Shown here: positions 37,741 through 48,001 of the stretch, in pieces
How positions within the stretch are numbered: the stretch's first letter is position 1
Layout: every line of letters begins with the position of its first letter
The notes under the pieces: generated by a model
The model's database searches: none
Told to the model about the DNA's origin: nothing
What the model saw: only the letters and a program-made list of their open reading frames with translations
Translations under genes and position numbers: made by a program
From: Erwinia_E haradaeae_A
GTDB taxonomy: Bacteria > Pseudomonadota > Gammaproteobacteria > Enterobacterales > Enterobacteriaceae
Assembly (NCBI RefSeq): GCF_900698965.1
Contig: NZ_LR217725.1
Coordinates: 124,001 to 188,000 of the forward strand
Reading direction: 5' to 3'
DNA: 64,000 nucleotides

Positions 37741-38947
37741 CCTTCATGTGTCCATTATAATTTGCGTTTTGATTAAATCGAGAAACAGTTTGCGCAGAGC
37801 TCAGAAACAGCGTGCATAATAGACTCTTGACTTAAACTTCTGTATGTATCTATTTACATGCACATATTAAGTATTGAAGATAATATAATAAAAGTTTATC
37901 TTGATGGTATTGATATAATTCTTAGTTGATAGCTTATGGCTGATGGATCGTTATAATAATATTGGAGCTAACTTGGTATATAATCTAGATATTAAAATCT
38001 ATAGTTCCTTTGAGTATAAATAAAATAACATGAGTTAACAAATAAGAATATAATTGAGTCTAATATATTGAGAGAAAATATTTTATGGATTAAATATGAT
38101 GATAGAGATTGCTTAAGTATTCCTAAAACTCATGCGATACATACTGTGTATGGTACAAAACTATTAACTTTATGATGATATTAAATATGTTTATTTGATA
38201 ATGTCTAGTATATATTTCATAATGAGATAATTGACATTCAAAGTCAAATAATAGATACGTGCTCTTTGTAGTTGGCTGTGTTTTATTTTTAGGTTAATAA
38301 AAATATCATGACGGTGTTTTTTAATTTTTAGCAATCAGTAATATTCAATATTAACTTAACACGTTTAGTGTTAGTGATGGTAGTGCTTTAAACAAGATAC
38401 TCTTTATAAACCTTAAACTAACTATCTATATATTATAGTATGTTATATTTTAACTCATTCTTACCGTTATATTTTAACGCATTCTTTCTTATTTTACAAT
38501 TTTAGCTTGTATATATTTTAGGCTAGGTTTGTGTTTTTTAGTATTTTGGATTTATTGTAATGCATAATCATGTATATTATACGATACTGTCAAATAGTTA
38601 GTTTGTTTTTAGAAGGTAGTCAGTTTGTTTTTAGAAGAACACCTTAACATAGACTATATAAATGCAAATACAGACTGATAGTAGTCTGATATATGATTAA
38701 TAAAGCAGGATGAATCGGTCATTACTTAATGAGTAAAAGTGAAGCTTTGCTGTTTGATAGAATAGCAGAAACTAAATCTTTGAAAGGAAATTACATTATA
38801 ATTCAATGTATAAGGTATACAATATATCTCAATTAAGGTGTTTATAAAAACATTATCTTATTTCTCAATGTCTCTTAATAAGCTATACCTTACCCATAAA
38901 ATATTGAAATTCTTGAATTATTAATAATAGCGTTGTTAGGAGGTTGA
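37741..38947. other. 1.2-kb gene-free stretch before icd
   Basis: AT-rich with no gene on either strand. mnmA, divergent from icd in E. coli, was looked for and not seen. Imperfect tandem duplications are clear: TAGTTTGTTTTTAGAAG occurs twice with one change (38598-38637) and TATATTTTAAC.CATTCTT twice near 38452-38490. The right end holds AGGAGG before icd. Confidence 0.5.
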
Positions 38948-40198
38948 ATGAACAGTAAAGTATGTATTCCTACAGACGGCCAGAAAATTACGTGTTATCA
39001 AGGAATACTTGATATACCAGTAAATCCAATCATCCCCTTTATTCAGGGAGATGGGATTGGTAGGGATATTTCTCCTGTAATGAGGAAGGTTGTTGATGCT
39101 GCCGTGCAGAAAGCATACACTGGAAAACGTAAAGTAAGCTGGATGGAGATATATACTGGTGAAAAAGCAGTAAAATTATATGGTGAGGGCATTTGGTTGC
39201 CAGAAGAGACGCTATCTTTTCTTAAAGAATATCATATTGCTATCAAAGGTCCATTAACTACTCCAGTAGGAGGTGGTATCCGTTCTCTGAATGTGGCTTT
39301 GCGTCAGTTACTAGATTTATATATTTGTTTACGCCCAATACGTTATTATACTGGTACACCTAGCCCAGTGAAAAATCCCGAAGCTATTGATGTAGTTATT
39401 TTTCGTGAGAATTCTGAAGATATATATGCAGGTATTGAATGGGCAGCTGGTACTGCAGAAGCAAATAAAATTATACAGTTTTTACGTCATGAAATGAATG
39501 TAAAGAATATTCGTTTTCCTGAGCAGTGCGGTATTGGAATCAAGCCTTGCTCAGAAATTGCCACAAAACGCTTAGTACGCGCCGCGATAAAATATGCGAT
39601 TACCAATAACCGTGATTCTGTGACCCTTGTGCATAAAGGGAATATCATGAAATTTACCGAAGGCGCTTTTAAGGATTGGGGTTATCAGGTGGCCATAGAG
39701 GAGTTCAGTGGGGTCTTCAACGATCATAGCAAAACAGTTCTGATACAAAACCCCCATAATCAAACAGAGATTGTAATTAAAGACGTCATTGCTGATGCTT
39801 TTTTACAACAGATTTTGTTGCGTCCGGCTGAATATGATGTGATTGCTTGCATGAATCTTAATGGTGATTACATTTCAGATGCAATAGCAGCACAAGTAGG
39901 TGGTATTGGCATTTCTCCAGGTGCTAATATTGGTGAAACCTGTGCATTATTTGAAGCTACTCACGGTACAGCACCTAAGTATGCTGGTCAGGATAAAGTT
40001 AATCCTGGCTCTATAATTTTGTCAGCTGAAATGATGCTACGCTATATGGGTTGGGTGGAATCAGCAAATCTTATTATTAAAGCAATGGAAAAAACAATTG
40101 ACGCAAAAACTGTCACTTATGATTTTGAGCGTATGATGCTTGGTGCAACATTACTAAAATGTTCTGAGTTCGGTGAAGCCGTGATCAAAAATATGTAA
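38948..40198 (+). CDS. icd: Isocitrate dehydrogenase (NADP)
   Basis: Oxidatively decarboxylates isocitrate to 2-oxoglutarate with NADP. The 416 residues equal E. coli. The substrate loop IRSLNVALRQ keeps the serine that AceK phosphorylates in E. coli, although no aceK is seen here. IFRENSEDIYAG, LVHKGNIMKFTEGAFK, CMNLNGDYISDA and EATHGTAPKYAGQDK (coenzyme site) are intact. AGGAGG is well placed before the start. No other citrate-cycle gene is in the window; its likely role is 2-oxoglutarate and NADPH supply. Confidence 0.97.
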   Translation: MNSKVCIPTDGQKITCYQGILDIPVNPIIPFIQGDGIGRDISPVMRKVVDAAVQKAYTGKRKVSWMEIYTGEKAVKLYGEGIWLPEETLSFLKEYHIAIKGPLTTPVGGGIRSLNVALRQLLDLYICLRPIRYYTGTPSPVKNPEAIDVVIFRENSEDIYAGIEWAAGTAEANKIIQFLRHEMNVKNIRFPEQCGIGIKPCSEIATKRLVRAAIKYAITNNRDSVTLVHKGNIMKFTEGAFKDWGYQVAIEEFSGVFNDHSKTVLIQNPHNQTEIVIKDVIADAFLQQILLRPAEYDVIACMNLNGDYISDAIAAQVGGIGISPGANIGETCALFEATHGTAPKYAGQDKVNPGSIILSAEMMLRYMGWVESANLIIKAMEKTIDAKTVTYDFERMMLGATLLKCSEFGEAVIKNM

Positions 40199-40539
40199 TA
40201 TAAGTTGGCTATTTTCCAGAATAATCTTTATTGATAAAAGCATATTAAATTAAGAACAAACTTCTTTACATAGGTAGATGATAGCTTCGAGACTCTTAAA
40301 TCATGAAGATCTTTTGTAATGACACTGAATTGTCATGAATATTCACGTAATCACTCGCATATCCATGATAATCTTTATATTTTATGGTCACTGATTAGTA
40401 ATGAAAATATTGGTATCAAAGACTACAGGAACCAGTGAGAGCTTAAATATCTTTTTTGAAAAATTTAAAATAAAGAGTTGTCACAAAATCCTACCTTAAT
40501 ATTATATCTAAATATTCAAATGTAGAATAGGCGCGTAAA
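40199..40539. other. icd-trhO spacer
   Basis: 341 bases without a recognisable gene or terminator. AGGCG at the right end is the probable trhO ribosome-binding site. Confidence 0.5.
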
Positions 40540-41487
40540 ATGTCATTATTATATAATATAACGCCTAATCAGGAGTTGAAGAGGCGCTTATTATCAGAAG
40601 CACAAAGTCGAATCACTGTGTCGTTTTATAAATATTTCACTATTACTGACCCGTATGCGTTTCGAGATGCGCTTTATGTAGCTCTTGCGAATTTAAAGGT
40701 TTTTGGCCGTATCTATGTAGCTAGAGAAGGGATTAATGCTCAGGTAAGTGTACCATATAGTCTGTATTCAAAAATGGAAAAAATGCTATATTCATTTGAT
40801 CCTCATATGTCTTCAATGCATATGAATATAGCGCTAGATGATAATGGACGATCGTTTTGGGTATTACGATTAAAGGTTCGTCAGCGCATTGTCGCGGATG
40901 GTATCACTGATCCAAGTTTTAATGCTGATGATGTTGGTGTATATATAAATGCAAAAACAGTAAATTTTTTATATGATGATTGTAAGACTGTATTTGTAGA
41001 TGTGCGGAATTACTATGAGTATCACGTAGGGCATTTTCATAAAGCATTAGCTATTCCAGGAAATACTTTTCGTGAACAGTTAGCAATCGTGGTAAATATG
41101 CTGAAACAATATAAAAATCATCAGATAGTTTTGTATTGTACGGGAGGTATTCGTTGTGAAAAAGCTAGCGCTTGGATGCGTCACCATGGATATAAAAATG
41201 TTTATCAAATTGAGGGTGGGATAATTAATTATGTTCGTCAGGCACGTACTCAAGGCTTACAAGTGCATTTTATAGGAAAGAACTTTGTATTTGATGAGCG
41301 TATGTCTGAATGTATCTCCAATGATACTCTAGCACACTGCGCTCAGTGTGGTAAGATATATGATCATTATCATAACTGTCTAAACAATGAGTGCCATACA
41401 CTTTTTATTCAGTGCCCAACATGTTCTGATCAGTTTAATCATTGCTGTAGTGTATTATGTATGCAAAGAGTTCTGGTTTCATCATAG
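40540..41487 (+). CDS. trhO: tRNA uridine(34) hydroxylase TrhO (YceA)
   Basis: An oxygen-dependent enzyme that makes 5-hydroxyuridine at the wobble position of tRNA. An N-terminal acylphosphatase-like region (RIYVAREGINAQVS) is followed by the rhodanese domain (VFVDVRNYYEYHVGHF, with the active cysteine in LYCTGGIRCEKASAWM) and a C-terminal cysteine-rich domain (CAQCGKIYDHYHNC, CPTCSDQFNHCC) that looks metal-binding. The 315 residues fall somewhat short of E. coli (350), mainly at the C-terminus. Confidence 0.93.
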   Translation: MSLLYNITPNQELKRRLLSEAQSRITVSFYKYFTITDPYAFRDALYVALANLKVFGRIYVAREGINAQVSVPYSLYSKMEKMLYSFDPHMSSMHMNIALDDNGRSFWVLRLKVRQRIVADGITDPSFNADDVGVYINAKTVNFLYDDCKTVFVDVRNYYEYHVGHFHKALAIPGNTFREQLAIVVNMLKQYKNHQIVLYCTGGIRCEKASAWMRHHGYKNVYQIEGGIINYVRQARTQGLQVHFIGKNFVFDERMSECISNDTLAHCAQCGKIYDHYHNCLNNECHTLFIQCPTCSDQFNHCCSVLCMQRVLVSS

Positions 41488-42852
41488 GCGAAACAATGTC
41501 GTAGCATAAAAAATATAAATGCATAGGTTGCCTAAATATTAGGTATTACTAGTATTTTTAAATCATCTCAGGTATGTGGCAATGATGCAGATACTATGCT
41601 TAATTATTGTTATTTATTTAAGAAGTACATGTATGCTCAAAGCAGTACATATATTCGACTTTTTATAGAAGACGGGACTAGTAATATTGTCTAGGCACAG
41701 CATGACGATATCAATTGATAGGCATTGATGATACGAACAGTGAATAGATAAAGTGCATGCATTGAAGTCTAATTTAAGCACTACCTAGTAGATTACTAAA
41801 TCTAGATATTGTGTTATTATTTACGCCTAATTCCAATTCATCGCAAATTTTTGCAAAAATATATAACAGGTCGAGTGCAATATATAAAAAATCTATAATT
41901 AATTTCTAGGTATGAAGTATGAATACGCAGTATTTAATCGAATTACAGATGAATTTCTATGTGTGAGCACGTTCTGTACAGATGTTAGTTGAAAAATCCA
42001 TTATGAATCAATTACTTATAGTTATAGATCATAGTTATAGTATAGATCATAGTTATAGGTCGTAATGGATTTAGCTTTAGATTTTTGTATTGTTCTGTCT
42101 ACGGCCATCAAGAATACTAGATGTTCTCTCTATATTTATATTTTTATCTTTCGTAGGTATCTGCATAATTAAACTGTTTTGTGCCTGTGTTGTTATAATT
42201 TGAGAAGACTAGATTGTAATAAGTGAATCGTCTATTTACTTAGATCATATGTAGTATGAGACATTCTAGTCATTGACTATTTGAATGATCATTTTGGAGA
42301 CTTACTCAGTTAACTTCTATTCATTACCGCAAGAGTTAATTTCTATTCATTACCAAAAGGTCACCAGGACCATACAGATGGTATAGAAAAAATTTTTTGA
42401 CATTGTATATTTTATCAATATGTATGCGTAATATATGCAGGCCAATTCCCATGTATAAGAAAGCATCAAAAGCGTGATTATCAGTCACAGTGTTTGTATA
42501 GGCATACAATATTCGTAGAGATAGTTTATCAGATTTATTTTATAGATAGCTTATGATATCTATCTACTAGATATCTTGTGATATTTAGCAACATTGGATA
42601 ATGTATTCTATTTAGATAATGTACTATAATTTAATAGAGTAACTAGATTCATAAGAGTTTAGATAGATATTTTCTTGACTTAATCTATCTTTAACATCAT
42701 ATATCCTTGAGGAATCAAGAGGTCATGACAGCATCATTTTTAATGTGTCAGTTTGAAATTCAAAGAACCAATGTAGCATTATTATGAGATATTTGAATAA
42801 TATTTTTTCTTTTTTAAAAAAGATAAGACCAGTTTAACGCCTTATGATGACC
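41488..42852. other. 1.4-kb gene-free stretch before uvrD
   Basis: No gene found on either strand. Short tandem repeats are frequent: GATCATAGTTATAG-type units at 42017-42059 and TTCTATTCATTACC twice at about 42316-42352. A G+C-poor, stop-rich sequence suggests long-neutral DNA. Confidence 0.5.
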
Positions 42853-45021
42853 ATGAATGCTTCTGATCTGCTATTGCATTTAAACATGCAACAGCGTGTA
42901 GCTGTATCCGCACCGCGTTCAAATTTTTTGGTATTAGCAGGAGCTGGTAGTGGAAAAACCCGTGTATTATCTTATCGCATTGCTTGGTTAATAGAAATAG
43001 AAAAATGCTCTCCTCAGTCAATTATCGCAGTAACCTTTACTAATAAAGCAGCTAAGGAGCTGCGCGAAAGAGTAAGAGAATTAATTGGCACTGATCAGAG
43101 TGGCATGTGGATTGGTACTTTTCATGCTTTATCCCACCGTTTTTTATGTTCTAACTATATTGATGCCAATTTACCAAAAGATTTTCAGATCCTTGATGCT
43201 GATGATCAGTTGCGTTTACTCACACGCTTAATGAAGGGTATGAACATTGATCAGAAAAAATGGGTACCTCGTCAGGGCGTTTGGTATATAAATGATAAAA
43301 AAGAAAAAGGCTTGCGCCCAAATCAGTTAAAAAAATCTTTTTATCAGGTTGATCAGATGTGGTTACGTGTTTATGAGGTTTATCAAGAGGCCTGTAATCG
43401 TTCTGGATTAGTAGATTTTACTGAGTTGATCCTACGTGTCTGCGAATTATGGCAGTCTAAATCAGAGATTTTACACAACTATCATAGACAGTTTACTAAT
43501 ATTTTAGTAGACGAATTTCAAGATACTAATGCTCTTCAATATTCCTGGCTTCGTACGCTCTCTGGAAAAAATAGTAAAGTAGTGATTGTTGGTGACGATG
43601 ATCAATCAATTTATGGATGGCGAGGCGCGCAAACAAAAAATATCCAGCAATTCTTTAAAGATTTTCCATTAGCAACTACTATGCGTCTCGAAAGAAATTA
43701 TCGCTCAACCTTTAATATCCTTAAAGCTGCAAATACTTTAATAGCTAATAATAATCGTCGCTTAGGCAAAGAACTGTGGACTGCGGCCTCTGATGGGGAG
43801 CCAATTCTTCTTTATCGCGCCTTAAATGTATTTGACGAAGCGCGCTTTGTAGTCAATTGTATTGAATTACATGCAAAGGACCGCAAGTCGCTACGTGATT
43901 GTGCTGTATTATATCGTAATAATTCGCAGTCGCGAGAGGTAGAAGAGGCATTAGTACAAAGAAACATTGCATATCAGATTTACAGTGGTATTCGGTTTTT
44001 CCAAAGAAAAGAGATAAAAGATTCCATCGCGTATTTGCGCTTAATTGCTAATCGAAATGATGATGTTGCTTTTGAACGTGCTGTGAATACCCCTCGCAGA
44101 GGTATCGGCCTTCATACCCTTGAGATGGTGCGCCGGATATCATGTAAGCGTCAGATAACATTATGGCAAGCCTCTCAGGAGTTATTGAAGAATGAAGGAC
44201 TGTCTGCCCATGCAGCCGTTTCTTCTTTAAAGCGCTTTATTCAATTAATAGATTCTTTAGAGAAATTAACTAGTTATATGCCATTACATATGCAAACAGA
44301 GCGTATCCTTAAGGATTCCGGTCTGTGGTTGATGTATTCAAAAGAGAAAGATGAAAAAGGTCAAACACGTATTGAGAATTTAGAGGAATTGATAAATACT
44401 ACTAGACAGTATTATAGTGATCCAAATGAGGATACTAATTTTATTTCTCTTAAATTATTTTTAGCTCAAGCTGCACTAGATATAAACATAGACGATGGTG
44501 TCCAGAACCAGGATGCTGTGCAGCTAATGACTATACATGCCTCTAAAGGTCTTGAATTTCCACAGGTTTTCATTATTGGAATGGAAGAAGGTGTCTTTCC
44601 TAGCCAGTTTGCTGTACAAGAGAGCCATAGGCTAGAGGAAGAGCGTCGTCTTGCCTATGTTGGTGTTACCCGTGCAATGAAAAGACTGATCTTGAGTTAT
44701 ACTACAATCCGACGTATCTATGGTAAGGAAGTATCTTATCCGATCTCGCGCTTTGTTAATGAGATACCAGATATATGTATAAACAAAGTAGAGTATAATT
44801 CACAAAACAATCTAGCCCTGAAATATAATACTACACATGATAAAAGTATTATACATAGCAGTGGATTTTCGATTGCGCAGAGGGTACAACATGAAAAATT
44901 TGGTGAAGGGATAATTGTTCATATCACAGGGCATGGTGAGCAGACACGCCTACAGGTGAATTTTCGACAACAAGGTGTTAAATGGTTAGTGGCTCTATAT
45001 GCCAAGCTAAAAATTAGATAA
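42853..45021 (+). CDS. uvrD: DNA helicase II (UvrD)
   Basis: A 3'-5' superfamily 1A helicase for nucleotide excision and mismatch repair. Motif I is AGAGSGKTRVL, Ia AVTFTNKAAKELR, II LVDEFQDTN, III VGDDDQSIYGWRGA, IV RLERNYRS, V TIHASKGLEF and VI AYVGVTRAMKRL. The C-terminal Tudor-like region (VQHEKFGEGIIVHI) that contacts RNA polymerase is kept. The start is set at 42853 because MNASDLLLHLNMQQR aligns with the E. coli start; ATGs at 42844 and 42847 are alternatives. None has a Shine-Dalgarno. Confidence 0.96.
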   Translation: MNASDLLLHLNMQQRVAVSAPRSNFLVLAGAGSGKTRVLSYRIAWLIEIEKCSPQSIIAVTFTNKAAKELRERVRELIGTDQSGMWIGTFHALSHRFLCSNYIDANLPKDFQILDADDQLRLLTRLMKGMNIDQKKWVPRQGVWYINDKKEKGLRPNQLKKSFYQVDQMWLRVYEVYQEACNRSGLVDFTELILRVCELWQSKSEILHNYHRQFTNILVDEFQDTNALQYSWLRTLSGKNSKVVIVGDDDQSIYGWRGAQTKNIQQFFKDFPLATTMRLERNYRSTFNILKAANTLIANNNRRLGKELWTAASDGEPILLYRALNVFDEARFVVNCIELHAKDRKSLRDCAVLYRNNSQSREVEEALVQRNIAYQIYSGIRFFQRKEIKDSIAYLRLIANRNDDVAFERAVNTPRRGIGLHTLEMVRRISCKRQITLWQASQELLKNEGLSAHAAVSSLKRFIQLIDSLEKLTSYMPLHMQTERILKDSGLWLMYSKEKDEKGQTRIENLEELINTTRQYYSDPNEDTNFISLKLFLAQAALDINIDDGVQNQDAVQLMTIHASKGLEFPQVFIIGMEEGVFPSQFAVQESHRLEEERRLAYVGVTRAMKRLILSYTTIRRIYGKEVSYPISRFVNEIPDICINKVEYNSQNNLALKYNTTHDKSIIHSSGFSIAQRVQHEKFGEGIIVHITGHGEQTRLQVNFRQQGVKWLVALYAKLKIR

Positions 45022-46562
45022 TTACAAATAGCGTTCTAACTGATAAAAAGCATTCTCATTTTTGTGTAGTAATTAAAGTGAAACCGTCTGTAAAATAGTC
45101 ATTTGGTGGCTTGTTGGCATGATGTAGTGCACTAAAAACAAATAGATTTTTTTAAAGTTTGTATGCGGTTTGAATGCGAATGATATACAATCAGTGGGAG
45201 AGAGCGAAACAACAGAAGAACAAATAACGCTCTAGGTATCAGTCTGTTAGTTAAATAGTAGTGTTAAACAACAGGCGCAGAAGAATAAAACGTGCTTCTC
45301 TGCTAGTAGGCACTATAATAGATAGTAGGCACTATAATAGATAGTGCTTTAGATCATCTGAAGAGATGATTCTTCTCATTAAATAGCGCACGACATGAGC
45401 GATGCCTCTTAATGATTTCATCATATGATCTATTCTGCAATAATATAACAATATTTACTTCATTGTAGATTATCTATCCTATAGATCACTATATATTGAT
45501 CATGCTACTATATATTGAATATTAATTACTATATCTGGATAGATAGATATGGATATAAATATATAGATATTACATTAGATGATCGTTTTGGATATTAGAT
45601 ATCCGCATTTTTGGTTTACTATCATTGCATATTCTGTTTAATAGTTATGTGTTTTGCTACATGACACCGTTCATACAATTCATTATCAATAATAGGTGAT
45701 GTGATAGTATATCAAATATCAATTTTTTCTTTTAATATATATTTATGTTGATAAATGTATGCTGGGAGCTTTGTTAGCTTTTTATGCATAGATCATGGGT
45801 ACTGTACTCGTGATATACAATAAATTTATTAATCAGGCAGTGACTGGTTTTCACAAGATAGATCAAAATGATAGTTACTGTGCTTTGATAACTTAATAAT
45901 AATTTTTTAACTATTGAAATATAACATAAAATTCTCTATATGTAAAGCTATGACGTACTGTGTCTCTATGACACATGATCAGCGTTATAGATTATCTTTC
46001 TGTATATTCTACTGTTCTACTGTTACTGATTAGCTATGAAAACATTCAAGACATGTCATAAACATGCAGTGTCGACAGATCTATGATGATCTAGATAGTA
46101 TAGTACAACATCATGTATAGCAGAGGCATATCATATTGTTGAAATATCTAACATAGATATTATTTATATTTTGTATTTGGTTTATTCAGGACACATCATG
46201 CTGTAAAACTATAGGTATTGGATATGTTTAAGCACTACAGTGTTATAACTATTGAATGTATACAGTGCTAAGAATGTCCCCTGGGTCTTGGGTAAGCTTC
46301 TAAAATCATGAGATCGATTAGAAAACATCCCTAAGACAAAATAAGAAAATAGATACAGCTAATGACTCATCGCTACCTAAGCTAATCTAAGATAATCTTA
46401 TAATAACGATTTAAGTTAATGGTGCTCAATAAAAAAACTCTCATATGGGTGCAATAATAGAGTATATACGAGGTACAACTTTTTATACTACAATGAATTA
46501 TTATATCTCAGGCTAGTTATATATGGCGCTTTCTATGGTGCATGATAGGTGGAATAATCACT
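45022..46562. other. 1.5-kb gene-free stretch between uvrD and ftsY
   Basis: No gene recognised; corA (after uvrD) and rsmD (before ftsY) of E. coli were looked for without success. A direct tandem duplication AGTAGGCACTATAATAGAT x2 lies at 45305-45342. The segment 45480-45600 is dominated by repeated ATAGAT/TATAT motifs. Confidence 0.5.
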
Positions 46563-47522
46563 ATGTCAGATCTTGAATATCTGCAAAAGAAAAAAAATGC
46601 AATCAAGGGCGGGTTCTATAATCGTCTAAAACTTAGCTTAGAGCAGACACGTAGTTACTTGGTTGATGGAGTAATGCATTTATTACGAGGGAAAACCATT
46701 GACAAGGGCTTACTCAAAGCGCTAGAGGATCAGTTGTTAATGGCTGATATTGGTATAGATACCACTAATCGTGTTATCCGTACTTTAGAGGCTCAGATAA
46801 ATGATAAAAAAATTGATAATGAAGAATTGCTGTATAGACAATTAAAAACTAATTTATCTGAGATTTTATGTAAAGTTGAGGTACCTCTTGATGTTTCAGG
46901 AAGATTGCCATTTATTGTTTTAATGATTGGTGTTAATGGTGTTGGAAAAACCACTACTATTGGAAAGTTAGCGCGAAAGTTTCAGAATGAAGGTAAATTA
47001 GTGATGTTAGCTGCAGGAGACACCTTCCGTGCAGGAGCTATTGAGCAACTAGAAGTCTGGGGATCACGTAATAACATTCCGGTGATAGCACAACCAAGTG
47101 GCTCAGATCCTGCGGCAGTAATTTTTGATGCTATACAAGCTGCAAAATCACGCCATATGGATGTCCTGATAGCAGATACCGCTGGACGCTTACAGAATAA
47201 AACATATCTTATGGCTGAGATAAAAAAAATCATTCGTGTTATGAAAAAATTAGATTGTAGCGCTCCTCATGAGGTTTTATTAACTATTGATGCTAGCACT
47301 GGGCAGAATGCTATCAGTCAAACTAAATTTTTTCATGAAGCTATTGGCCTAACTGGCATTACTTTAACTAAGTTAGATACGACGGCGAAAGGTGGTGTTA
47401 TATTTTCAATAGCTGATAAATTTAACATTCCGATTCGGTATATTACTGTTGGTGAAACCTTAGAAGATTTACGTGTTTTTCAAGTTAACTCTTTTATAGA
47501 TGCGCTGTTTTCTCAAGAATAG
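46563..47522 (+). CDS. ftsY: Signal recognition particle receptor FtsY, NG domain only
   Basis: The membrane-docking GTPase for SRP-bound ribosomes. The N domain helices precede the G domain: G1 GVNGVGKTTTIGKLA, GDTFRAGAIEQL (insertion box), G3 DTAGRLQNK, G4 TKLD and TAKGGVIFS. It has 319 residues against 497 in E. coli because the acidic N-terminal A domain is absent; the protein starts directly before the lipid-binding helix region (GGFYNRLKLSLEQTR). AGGTGGA lies before the ATG at 46563. ftsE and ftsX do not follow. The NG core alone is known to be sufficient for function in E. coli. Confidence 0.96.
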   Translation: MSDLEYLQKKKNAIKGGFYNRLKLSLEQTRSYLVDGVMHLLRGKTIDKGLLKALEDQLLMADIGIDTTNRVIRTLEAQINDKKIDNEELLYRQLKTNLSEILCKVEVPLDVSGRLPFIVLMIGVNGVGKTTTIGKLARKFQNEGKLVMLAAGDTFRAGAIEQLEVWGSRNNIPVIAQPSGSDPAAVIFDAIQAAKSRHMDVLIADTAGRLQNKTYLMAEIKKIIRVMKKLDCSAPHEVLLTIDASTGQNAISQTKFFHEAIGLTGITLTKLDTTAKGGVIFSIADKFNIPIRYITVGETLEDLRVFQVNSFIDALFSQE

Positions 47523-48001
47523 GCTCTGGTCTGAATTAGATGCGCCTGAATTGTGTCGGTTTAGATTAAGAATTTTTGGGTGGCACTATGATGATTTATG
47601 TGCAATCCTCGTTAAGATAATCATTGGAGAACCAGGCATAGGATATTCAGCCCAGTATAAGTTTATCTAAAAAAGTATCATATGTTTCATTGTATAAAAG
47701 AAGATTTTTTTAAAAAAGCCTTGGCTGTGTTATGTACAGTGCCTATTGTCTTTGTAAGACATGTATTGTCACACAAGAAATCACTGTCACTCTATCAATG
47801 ATACCTCGAGCGTGACAAACTAGATTTATTGGTGCATATCAATATCATATAACATAAAGACAGCATGCACACAGATATGGATTGGAGCTATATCTGTGTG
47901 CATGCTGTCTTTTAAACTAGCTTAAGTAGTGTCTCTTGCAGTAATGTTAAGAGCAAAAACGCCAAATCACATTTAAATTGTATTATTGGGTACCTAGATT
48001 C
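47523..48001. other. ftsY-bamB convergent gap
   Basis: No gene; der, which follows bamB in E. coli, is not recognisable. The only conspicuous element is the long hairpin at 47856-47912. Confidence 0.5.
47856..47912. terminator. Long perfect hairpin between convergent ftsY and bamB
   Basis: A 23-bp perfect inverted repeat: arm 47856-47878 (AAAGACAGCATGCACACAGA...) pairs with 47890-47912 around an 11-base loop. The plus-strand arm ends in TTTT and the other side begins AAAG, so it could end transcripts from both sides. It lies 330 bases after ftsY and 90 after the bamB stop. Much longer than an ordinary terminator. Confidence 0.75.
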
